64,000 nt of DNA, from positions 186,001-250,000 of the forward strand of contig NZ_CP070501.1 of the NCBI RefSeq assembly GCF_018308945.1, in the 5' to 3' direction. Below are positions 7,334-14,968 of this stretch, piece after piece. The notes under the pieces are model-generated. The model did no database searches. It was given only the letters and a program-made list of their open reading frames with translations, and had not been told where the DNA came from. The stretch is from Agrococcus sp. Marseille-Q4369. Lineage in GTDB: Bacteria; Actinomycetota; Actinomycetes; Actinomycetales; Microbacteriaceae. Both the position numbers and the translations under genes were made by a program. Position 1 is the first letter of the stretch; every line of letters begins with the position of its first letter.

Positions 7334-9301
7334 GTGCGATACATCCTCGCGGCCGTGAGCCTCGTGATCTCGCTCGTGCTGCTCGGCCTCGGCATCGGGC
7401 AGCGCACGATCTGGGAGCCGCCGGAGACGATCGTCGCCCAGGTCCAGGAGCCCGCCGAGTCGCAGGTCGTCATCATCCCGGGTGAGGCGATGAACGCGCA
7501 CGACGGCGTGCAGACGCTCACCGTCGAGGGCGAGGGCCCTGTCACCGCGGTCGTCGGCCGCGCCCACGACGTCGCCGGCTGGATCGGCGAGAGCGCGCAC
7601 GCGATCGCGAGCGTCGACGAGACCGACGCGCTCGTGCTCGACGAGCAGCGCGGCGACGAGGAGCCCCTGCCCGAGATCGCCGGCAGCGACATGTGGATCG
7701 AGGAGGCGCAGGGCGAGGGATCGCTCGAGCTGACGATCGACCTGCCGATCGGCTACTCGGTCGCCATCACGGGCGCGCCCGGCGAGGCCGCCCCGGCGGC
7801 GATCGGCGTCGCGTGGCCGTTCGATGCGAAGACGCCGCTCTTCGGCCCGCTCATCACCGCCGGCCTCGTGTTCCTCGCGCTCGCGCTGCTGTTCCTGCTG
7901 CTCGCGCTGCGCCACCACCGTCGCCGCCGCGGCCCGCAGCGCCGCAGCCACCGCGAGCTCTCGCGCGCCGAGCGCCGCGCGCTGCGCCGCGAGGCGCAGG
8001 AGGGCCTGCCGCTGCCCGCGAAGCCGATCTCGCCCACGCCGCCCGCCGGCGAGCAGGGCGCGGTCGAAGCGGATGCGTCGACGCCGTCGAGCGCGGAGCC
8101 CGCGTCCGAGACGGCTCCGGCGTCGTCGGTCGAGCACGGTGCCGACGACGCCCCCGCCGCGGCGTCCGCGCCGGAGCCCGGGACGGCATCCGCCCCCGAC
8201 ACCCCCGAGCGCGAGTCGAGCACTCGCGAGCGGCGCGCGACGCGCTCGCGCCGCAGCCGATTCGGGCTCATCGCCCTGCCCGTCGTCGCGCTCGTCGGCC
8301 TCACCGGCTGCGGGCCCCAGTACTGGCCGAGCGGCGAGACGGAGGCGGCGCCGACCGACGCGCCCACGCCCTCGACGCTCGAGGAGACGCTGCCGCCGGT
8401 CGCGCTCACCGAGAACCAGTTCGACCGCGTGCTCGAGTCGACGCGCGAGACGGTCGCCGAGGCCGACGAGGCGCTGAACGCCGAGGTCGCCTCGAGCCGC
8501 CTCGCGGGGCCGATGCTCGAAGCCCGCACGACGAACTACCAGGTGCGCTCGCAGAACGCCGAGCTCGCGCCGGCGCCCGGGATCCCCGACGGCGAGGTCG
8601 AGCTGCTCCTCCCGCAGCAGACGGAGGTGTGGCCTCGCTCGGTCATGGCCGTCGTCGGGTGGGAGGACGGCGCGCAAGCCCAGTCGGCGCTCATGTTCCA
8701 GCAGCGCGACGCGCGCTCGAACTACCGGCTCGCCTACATGATGACGCTCGCCTCTGGCGTGCAGCTGCCGGCGGTGGCCAGCCCGACGATCGGCGCCGCG
8801 AGCCTGCCGGGCGACACCCCGCTGCTGCTGCACCGGCCGAACGAGATCACCGCCGCGTACGCCGACGTGATCCTGAACGGCGCCGAGTCGCAGTACAACT
8901 CGTGGTTCCGCGAGGAGGGGGATGCGCTGCGCGCCGAGATCGGGCGTCCCGCGAAGGACGCGATGCGCGCGCTGCCCGAGTTCGAGCTCTCGAACCTCGA
9001 GTGGAGCGTCGCCGAGGACGAGCAGGCGCCGATGCTGCTCGTCACGAACGAGGGCGGTGCGCTGCTCGCGACGTCGTTCCTCGAGACGCAGCGCACGACG
9101 CCGACGGAGAGCGGCGTCGAGATCGAGGCGCAGGCCGGCGCGGGCATCCTCGCCGGCGTCCAGCAGTCGGACACCGGGATCGAGACGACCTACCAGATCC
9201 AGGTGCTCTTCTCGGTGCCGCCGGCGGATGCGCCGGAGGGCACGCAGATCCAGGTCGTCGGCTACAGCCAGTCGCTCGTGAGCGCAAGGGAGGTCCAGTG
9301 A
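7334..9301 (+). CDS. Large membrane protein joined to a lipoprotein-like extracytoplasmic domain
   Basis: 655 residues, start GTG after GAAAGGA. Four parts can be read. Residues 1-22 are a membrane helix; 23-170 an extracytoplasmic domain; 171-192 a second helix followed by an Arg-rich stretch (RHHRRRRGPQRR). Residues 225-310 form a Pro/Ala/Glu-rich linker. Residues 308-326 look like a lipoprotein signal (GLIALPVVALVGLTGCG, Cys at 326) and about 330 residues of soluble domain follow. This looks like a fusion of a two-helix protein with a lipoprotein. The stop overlaps the YbbN start, so the two are coupled. I do not recognise the function; similar genes occur in Microbacteriaceae by my recollection. 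Confidence 0.8.
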   Translation: MRYILAAVSLVISLVLLGLGIGQRTIWEPPETIVAQVQEPAESQVVIIPGEAMNAHDGVQTLTVEGEGPVTAVVGRAHDVAGWIGESAHAIASVDETDALVLDEQRGDEEPLPEIAGSDMWIEEAQGEGSLELTIDLPIGYSVAITGAPGEAAPAAIGVAWPFDAKTPLFGPLITAGLVFLALALLFLLLALRHHRRRRGPQRRSHRELSRAERRALRREAQEGLPLPAKPISPTPPAGEQGAVEADASTPSSAEPASETAPASSVEHGADDAPAAASAPEPGTASAPDTPERESSTRERRATRSRRSRFGLIALPVVALVGLTGCGPQYWPSGETEAAPTDAPTPSTLEETLPPVALTENQFDRVLESTRETVAEADEALNAEVASSRLAGPMLEARTTNYQVRSQNAELAPAPGIPDGEVELLLPQQTEVWPRSVMAVVGWEDGAQAQSALMFQQRDARSNYRLAYMMTLASGVQLPAVASPTIGAASLPGDTPLLLHRPNEITAAYADVILNGAESQYNSWFREEGDALRAEIGRPAKDAMRALPEFELSNLEWSVAEDEQAPMLLVTNEGGALLATSFLETQRTTPTESGVEIEAQAGAGILAGVQQSDTGIETTYQIQVLFSVPPADAPEGTQIQVVGYSQSLVSAREVQ

Positions 9302-10239
9302 TGTCGGAGGCTCGACTGCCAGCGTCGATGGGGGGAGCGGTCGACCTGTCGGCCCTCGCCGCCCGCCACGAGCAGCCCGCGCCCGCGCCCGCAGGCGACG
9401 GCGCGCCCGGCGGCATGCCGAGCGCGATCATCGACGTCACCGACGCCGACTTCGCGCAGGTCGTCGAGCTCTCGAACCGCGTGCCGGTCATCATCGACAT
9501 CTGGGCCGAGTGGTGCGGGCCGTGCAAGCAGCTCTCGCCGGTGCTCGAGCGCCTCATCCAGGGCCACGGCGGCCGCCTCGTGCTCGCGAAGGTCGACGCC
9601 GACACGAACCCGCAGCTCGTGCAGGCGTTCAACGCGCAGTCGATCCCGACGGTCGCGGCTGTCATCGGGGGCCGCCCGGCGCCGCTCTTCACCGGCGCCC
9701 TGCCGGAAGAGCAGGTGAAGGACGTCCTCGAGCAGGTGCTCGCGTTCGCCGAGCAGCAGGGCATCACCGGTCGCGTGCCGGTCGGCGACGCCGACGAGGC
9801 GCCCGCCGAACCCGCGCCCGAGCCGGTGCCGCCGCTGCACCAGGAGGCGTACGACGCGCTCGAGAAGGGCGACCTGCCCGCAGCGATCGCGGCGTTCGAG
9901 AAGGCGATCGCGCAGAACCCGCGCGACGCCGACGCGATCGCCGGGCTCGCGCAGGTGCGGCTGCTCTCGCGTCTGCAGGGCAAGACGACCGACGAGGTGC
10001 GCGCTGCTGCGGCCGCGGCGCCGCGAGACATCGAGGCGCAGATGCTCGCGGCCGACCTCGACCTCTCGGGCGGGCACGTCGAGGATGCGTTCCTGCGGCT
10101 GCTCGAGCTCATGGCGACGCTCTCGGGGGACGAGAAGCAGGACGTGCGGCTGCGGCTGCTCGACCACTTCGAGATCGTCGGTCTCGAGGACCCGCGCGTG
10201 ATCGCGGCGCGCAAGCGCCTGACCGCGCTCCTCTACTAG
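9301..10239 (+). CDS. YbbN-type thioredoxin/TPR co-chaperone
   Basis: 312 residues. After a Pro/Ala-rich N-terminus, a thioredoxin fold spans about residues 42-150 with the active site WCGPC at 71-75, intact for thiol-disulfide exchange, and the cis-Pro in QSIPTV. The C-terminal 120 residues carry TPR-like repeats (YDALEKGDLPAAIAAFEKAIAQNPRDADA). The architecture matches CnoX/YbbN, which works with chaperones on oxidised or unfolded proteins; E. coli CnoX lacks the classic motif, whereas this one keeps it. The start ATG overlaps the preceding TGA. Confidence 0.9.
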   Translation: MSEARLPASMGGAVDLSALAARHEQPAPAPAGDGAPGGMPSAIIDVTDADFAQVVELSNRVPVIIDIWAEWCGPCKQLSPVLERLIQGHGGRLVLAKVDADTNPQLVQAFNAQSIPTVAAVIGGRPAPLFTGALPEEQVKDVLEQVLAFAEQQGITGRVPVGDADEAPAEPAPEPVPPLHQEAYDALEKGDLPAAIAAFEKAIAQNPRDADAIAGLAQVRLLSRLQGKTTDEVRAAAAAAPRDIEAQMLAADLDLSGGHVEDAFLRLLELMATLSGDEKQDVRLRLLDHFEIVGLEDPRVIAARKRLTALLY

Positions 10240-10273
10240 CCCCGCCGGCGCTCCGCCCGCAGCGGCGGCGCCG

Positions 10274-10704
10274 AGTGGCGCCTCCGGCGGGTGAGGGGCG
10301 CCTGCGGCAGGTGAGCGGTCACCTCGGCGTCCGAACGGTCAGGTCAGCGTACGAACGGTCAGTTCCGCGTGTGAACGGTCAGTCCGGGATGTGAGCGGTC
10401 AGTCGCGCTTGTGAGCGGTCAGTTCGGGGAGTGAGGTGTCGGTCTCGGATGCGTCCGGCCGCTTGAGTGAGTTGGCACTGCTCACGCGTGGCCGTGACCG
10501 CTCGCGTGCTGGAGTGACCGCTCGCGCGCGGAAGTGACCGCTCGCGCGCGGAACTGACCGCTCGCGTGCGGAAGTGACCGCTCGCGCGCGGAAGTGACCG
10601 CTCGCGCGCGGAAGTGACCGCTCGGGAGCGGGAGGCGCCACGCGGGTGCGGGAGGCGCCACTCAGGTGCGGGAGGCGCCACTCAGGTGCGGGAGGCGCCA
10701 CTCA
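10274..10704. repeat. Inverted arrays of 20-bp units between convergent genes
   Basis: The 460-base gap between the YbbN gene and glgB holds no gene. From 10291 to about 10430 a unit of the form GTGARCGGTCA plus nine variable bases recurs every 20 bases. From about 10494 to 10633 the reverse-complement unit (TGACCGCTCGC plus GCGGAAG) recurs about seven times in the same 20-base register. Outside these, AGTGGCGCCTCC at 10274 on the left is mirrored by four copies of GGAGGCGCCACT, also 20 bases apart, at 10631-10702 on the right; the last one reaches the glgB stop codon. The whole is a 430-base imperfect palindrome around a 60-base centre. It could act as a bidirectional terminator, a structured RNA or a protein-binding array; the sequence alone does not decide. 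Confidence 0.95.
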
Positions 10705-12906
10705 CTTCGCGGGCGGGGCGGTCGCCTCGCTCGCGATCGCGGCTGCCGGAGCGGGGGAGGGCGCCGCCTTCGGCTTCAGGAGCAGGCCCGCGAGCGGCGG
10801 GATCGTGATCGTCGCCGACGCGGGTCGGCCGCCCCACGGCTCGTCGGTCGCGTGGACGGTGCCGAGGTTGCCGACGCCGGAGCCGCCGAACTCGACGGCG
10901 TCGGAGTTCACGACCTCCTCCCACTCGCCCGCGAACGGCAGCCCCATCCGGTAGCCCTCGATCGGGCGCCCGGAGAAGTTGACGATCGCCGCGACCGGGT
11001 CGCGATCGGCGCCCCAGCGCAGGAACGCCACGACGTTGTCGGAGGAGTTGCCCCCGTCGATCCACTCGAATCCGCCCGGCTCGTTGTCGCGCAGCCAGAG
11101 CGCCTCGGTCTCGCGGTAGACGCGGTTGAGCTGGCCGACGAGCGACATGAGGCCGCGGTGCACCGGCTGGTCGAGGATCCACCAGTCGAGGCCGCGCGCC
11201 TCGCTCCACTCGCTCGGCTGCCCGAACTCCTGCCCCATGAACAGCAGCTGCTTGCCCGGGTGCGCCCACATGAACGTCAGGTAGGCGCGCACCGAGGCGA
11301 GCTTCTGCCACTGGTCGCCGGGCATCTTGTTCAGCAGCGAGCCCTTGCCGTGCACGACCTCGTCGTGGCTGATCGGCAGCACGAACTGCTCCGAGAACGC
11401 GTAGAGGAACGAGAACGTGATGTCGCCGTGGTGGTGCGAGCGGTACATCGGATCGACCGCCATGTACTGGAGCGTGTCGTGCATCCAGCCCATGTTCCAC
11501 TTGAGCCCGAAGCCGAGCCCGTCGACGTCCGTCGGCTTCGTGACGCCCGGCCACGAGGTTGACTCCTCGGCGATCATGACGATGCCGGGGCACCGGCGGT
11601 ACACCGTCGCGTTGACCTCCTGCAGGAGCGAGATCGCCTCGAGGTGCTCGCGCCCGCCGTGCACGTTCGGCAGCCACTCGCCGTCGTTGCGCGAGTAGTC
11701 GAGGTAGAGCATCGAGGCGACCGCGTCGACGCGCAGGCCGTCGATGTGGAACTCCTCCATCCAGTAGACGGCGTTCGCGACGAGGAAGTTCTTCACCTCC
11801 GGCCGTCCGAAGTCGAACACGTGCGTGCCCCAGTCGGGCTGGTCGCCGCGGCGCGGGTCGGGGTGCTCGTAGAGCGGCCGGCCGTCGAAGCGCGCGAGCG
11901 CCCACTCGTCCTTCGGGAAGTGGCCGGGCACCCAGTCCATGATCACGCCGTAGCCGGCGCGGTGCAGCCGATCGATGAGGTAGCGCAGGTCGTCCGGGTG
12001 GCCGAATCGGCTCGTGGGCGCGTAGTAGCCGGTGACCTGGTAGCCCCACGAGCCGCCGAAGGGGTGCTCGGCGAGCGGCATGAACTCGACGTGCGTGAAG
12101 CCCGTCACCTCGAGGTGCTCGATGAGCGCATCGGCCATCTCGCGGTAGTCGAGGCCCGGCCGCCACGAGCCGAAGTGCAGCTCGTAGACCGACATGGGGG
12201 TGTTGTGGGGGTCCCTCGCGGCCCGGGACCGCATCCACTCGTCATCGCTCCACGCGAAGCGGCTCGAGCCGATCTTCGACGCGGTCGCGGGCGGCACCTC
12301 GGTGTAGCGCGCCATCGGGTCGGCGCGCGTCACCCAGCCGTGGTCGGTGAGGATCTCGTACTTGTAGGCGGCGTGCTCGAGCTCGCCCGGCACGAACAGC
12401 TCCCAGACGCCGCTCGCGCCCATCGAGCGCATCGCGTGGCCGCGCCCGACCCAGTCGTTGAAGTCGCCGATGATGCGAACCGCGTGCGCGTTCGGCGCCC
12501 ATACGGCGAACGTCGCACCCCGCACGCCCTCGTGCTCGCGCAGCCGCGAGCCGAGCACCTTCCACGCCTGCTCGTGGCGGCCCTCGCGCCACAGGTGCAG
12601 GTCGAGCTCGCCGAGCGTCGGCGTGAAGCGGTACGGGTCCTCCGCCTCCCACGATCCGCCGTCGCCGTACGTCGTGCGCAGGCGATAGGGGCGGATGGGG
12701 CCGCTCACCGTGGCCTCCCACACCCCGTGCCCGAGGTGCTCCATGGGCGTATCGGCCTCACCCACGACCGCGACGCCGTCGGCGAGGTGCCGCACGGTCC
12801 GCACGAGGTGCGTGGCGCTGTCGATCGGGTGCGCGCCCAGCAGGTCGTGGGGCAGCGGATGCGCGCCCTCGGCGAGCCGGCGGAGGGTTGCGTCGTCGAG
12901 CATCAT
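10702..12906 (-). CDS. glgB: 1,4-alpha-glucan branching enzyme
   Basis: Cuts alpha-1,4 chains and re-attaches them through alpha-1,6 bonds in glycogen-type glucan. 734 residues, full length: an N-terminal glycogen-branching module, a CBM48 domain (FAVWAPNAHAVRIIGDFNDW), and a GH13 barrel with the nucleophile region DGLRVDAVASMLYLDYSR, acid in IAEES, and the downstream SHDEVVHGKGSL. The start ATG overlaps the glgE stop as ATGA, and GGAGG lies just upstream, so it is the second gene of a glgE-glgB operon. A short Ala/Pro tail extends to the end of the inverted array. Confidence 0.97.
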   Translation of the reverse strand: MMLDDATLRRLAEGAHPLPHDLLGAHPIDSATHLVRTVRHLADGVAVVGEADTPMEHLGHGVWEATVSGPIRPYRLRTTYGDGGSWEAEDPYRFTPTLGELDLHLWREGRHEQAWKVLGSRLREHEGVRGATFAVWAPNAHAVRIIGDFNDWVGRGHAMRSMGASGVWELFVPGELEHAAYKYEILTDHGWVTRADPMARYTEVPPATASKIGSSRFAWSDDEWMRSRAARDPHNTPMSVYELHFGSWRPGLDYREMADALIEHLEVTGFTHVEFMPLAEHPFGGSWGYQVTGYYAPTSRFGHPDDLRYLIDRLHRAGYGVIMDWVPGHFPKDEWALARFDGRPLYEHPDPRRGDQPDWGTHVFDFGRPEVKNFLVANAVYWMEEFHIDGLRVDAVASMLYLDYSRNDGEWLPNVHGGREHLEAISLLQEVNATVYRRCPGIVMIAEESTSWPGVTKPTDVDGLGFGLKWNMGWMHDTLQYMAVDPMYRSHHHGDITFSFLYAFSEQFVLPISHDEVVHGKGSLLNKMPGDQWQKLASVRAYLTFMWAHPGKQLLFMGQEFGQPSEWSEARGLDWWILDQPVHRGLMSLVGQLNRVYRETEALWLRDNEPGGFEWIDGGNSSDNVVAFLRWGADRDPVAAIVNFSGRPIEGYRMGLPFAGEWEEVVNSDAVEFGGSGVGNLGTVHATDEPWGGRPASATITIPPLAGLLLKPKAAPSPAPAAAIASEATAPPAK

Positions 12907-14906
12907 GCCTCCGATCGTCGTACGTGGATGATGTGCGCGGGCTCGACGAAGGCGTCGAGCCGCACGAAGTTGTGGTCGCTCCACATCCAGGTCTCGCCGC
13001 TGATGAGGTCGTGGGCCTCGAACCGGTCGCCGGCCTTGAGGCCCAGCTTCGTCAGGTCGAGGTGCACGGTCGTCTGGCGCGCCGAGTGCGGGTCGACGTT
13101 CGCGATCACGATGATCGTGTCGTCCTCGCCGGTCTCGGTGAAGCGGCCCTCGACGCGCTTCGAGTAGACGAGGACCGCGTCGTCGTCCGACCAGTGCACG
13201 TCGAGCGCCCACAGCTGGCGGATCGCCGGGTGCTGCGCGCGGATCTCGTTGAGCCGCGTGATGTACGGGGCGATCGTCGTGCCGTTGCGCTCGGCCTGCT
13301 CCCAGTCGCGCGGCTTGAACTCGTACTTCTCGTTGTCGATCGCCTCTTCCGCGCCGGGGCGCGCGACCGCTTCGATGAGCTCGTAGCCGGCGTACATGCC
13401 CCACGTCGGCACCGCGGTCGCGGCGATCGCCGCGCGCACCTTGAACGCGGGCACGCCGCCGAACTGCAGGTACTCGGTGAGGATGTCGGGGGTGTTGACC
13501 CAGAACGCGGGCTTGAACCACGCGGCCTGCTCGCCGGAGACCTCCCGCAGGTACTCCTCGAGCTCGGCCTTCGTGTTGCGCCAGGCGAAGTACGTGTACG
13601 ACTGCTGGAAGCCGACCTTGCCGAGCGCCTGCATGATCGCGGGCCGGGTGAAGGCCTCCGCGAGGAAGACGATGTCGCCGTGCTCCTCGTTGACCTCGCG
13701 GATGGTGCGCTCCCAGAACCAGAGCGGCTTCGTGTGCGGGTTGTCGACGCGGAAGATGCGCACGCCGCACGCGATCCACTGGTCGATGATGCGCCGCACC
13801 TCGGCGACGATCCCCTCGGGGTCGTTGTCGAAGTTGACGGGGTAGATGTCCTGGTACTTCTTCGGCGGGTTCTCGGCGAACGCGATCGAGCCGTCGGGGA
13901 GGGTCGTGAACCACTCCGGATGCTCGGTGACCCACGGGTGGTCGGGCGCGGCCTGGAGGGCGAGGTCCATCGCGATCTCGAGCCCGGCATCCGCCGCCTT
14001 CGCCACGAACGCGCGGAAGTCGTCGATCGTGCCGAGGTCCGGGTGGATCGCGTCGTGACCGCCGTGCTTCGAGCCGATCGCCCACGGGCTGCCCGGGTCG
14101 CCCGGCTGCGGCGTGAGGGTGTTGTTGCGGCCCTTGCGGTTGACCTCGCCGATCGGGTGCACGGGCGGCAGGTAGAGCACGTCGAAGCCCATGGCCTTGA
14201 CGGCCGGCAGGCGCTTGGCGGCCGTCTCGAAGGTGCCGGAGCGCCAGGAGCCGTCGCTGCGCCGCTCGGCGCCCTCGGAGCGCGGGAAGAACTCGTACCA
14301 GGCGCCGACGGCCGCGCGCGTGCGCTCGACGCGCAGCTCGAGCTCGGCGGATGCGGTCTCGAGCGACCGCGGGCGGTGGCGGTCGACCGCGTCGAGGATG
14401 TCGGGGTCGTTGACGGACGCCCAGCGCTGCAGGATCGGTGCGCGCGAGTCGCCGAGCGCCTTCGCCGCGCCCGCGAGGAGCGTCGCGTCGGCCCCGGTCG
14501 CGCCCTTCGCCGCGCGGCTCAGCAGCTGCGCGCCGATCGTGGCCATGAGCTCGGTGTCGATATCGGCCGGGATCTTGATCTCGGCGTTGTGGTGCCACGT
14601 CGCCCACTCGTCGGCCCAGGCCTCGACGTGCCATCGCCACGTGCCGCGCTCGTCGACCTGCGCGAGCGCCTGCCAGCGGTCGAAGCCGTCGCCGAGCGGC
14701 TCCATCGGCACGCGCCGCTCGCGCCCGGAGGGGGAGCGCAGCACGAGCGTCACGCCGATGCGGTCGTGACCCTCGCGGAACGCGACCGCGCGGAACGGGA
14801 TCACGTCGCCCTCCACCGCCTTCGCGGGGAACGTGTTCCCGGGCTGCTGCGGGTACAGGTCGAGCACCGGGATCCGGCCGGACAGGACATCCATCTGCTT
14901 CGCCAC
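12903..14906 (-). CDS. glgE: Alpha-1,4-glucan:maltose-1-phosphate maltosyltransferase
   Basis: GlgE adds maltosyl units from maltose-1-phosphate to alpha-1,4-glucan. About 667 residues. The N-terminal beta-domain is followed by a GH13_3 barrel with GFDVLYLPPVHPIGEVNRKGRNN, the nucleophile segment FRVDNPHTKP and the acid in FLAEAFTRPA. The start is uncertain: GTG 14912, GTG 14906 (best spaced after GGGTAGG) or ATG 14894. glgB is coupled downstream. The partner genes treS and pep2/maltokinase, which feed GlgE from trehalose in mycobacteria, are not in the window, so the source of maltose-1-phosphate must lie elsewhere, for example GlgM. Confidence 0.97.
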   Translation of the reverse strand: MAKQMDVLSGRIPVLDLYPQQPGNTFPAKAVEGDVIPFRAVAFREGHDRIGVTLVLRSPSGRERRVPMEPLGDGFDRWQALAQVDERGTWRWHVEAWADEWATWHHNAEIKIPADIDTELMATIGAQLLSRAAKGATGADATLLAGAAKALGDSRAPILQRWASVNDPDILDAVDRHRPRSLETASAELELRVERTRAAVGAWYEFFPRSEGAERRSDGSWRSGTFETAAKRLPAVKAMGFDVLYLPPVHPIGEVNRKGRNNTLTPQPGDPGSPWAIGSKHGGHDAIHPDLGTIDDFRAFVAKAADAGLEIAMDLALQAAPDHPWVTEHPEWFTTLPDGSIAFAENPPKKYQDIYPVNFDNDPEGIVAEVRRIIDQWIACGVRIFRVDNPHTKPLWFWERTIREVNEEHGDIVFLAEAFTRPAIMQALGKVGFQQSYTYFAWRNTKAELEEYLREVSGEQAAWFKPAFWVNTPDILTEYLQFGGVPAFKVRAAIAATAVPTWGMYAGYELIEAVARPGAEEAIDNEKYEFKPRDWEQAERNGTTIAPYITRLNEIRAQHPAIRQLWALDVHWSDDDAVLVYSKRVEGRFTETGEDDTIIVIANVDPHSARQTTVHLDLTKLGLKAGDRFEAHDLISGETWMWSDHNFVRLDAFVEPAHIIHVRRSEA

Positions 14907-14954
14907 GAGCACAACCTACCCATCGCTCCTGCGAGCGCGCGGACAGTCGCCGAC

Positions 14955-14968
14955 TAGGCTCTGGACAC
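14955..14968 (+). promoter_or_regulatory. -10 element for leaderless glgP
   Basis: TAGGCT at 14955-14960 stands eight bases before the GTG of glgP, and there is no ribosome binding site in between. This is the pattern of a leaderless actinobacterial gene. The glgE start is about 60 bases away on the other strand. Confidence 0.6.

Noticed and set aside
10291-10633. CRISPR array
   Set aside because: Units adjoin at a 20-base step with partly conserved, not unique, intervening bases; the two halves are inverted; there are no cas genes.
10379-10701. Two overlapping minus-strand frames of 100 codons with 20-residue peptide repeats
   Set aside because: They arise only because the 20-bp DNA repeat keeps frames open (60 bases is 20 codons). 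No ribosome site or family match, and the repeat explains them fully.
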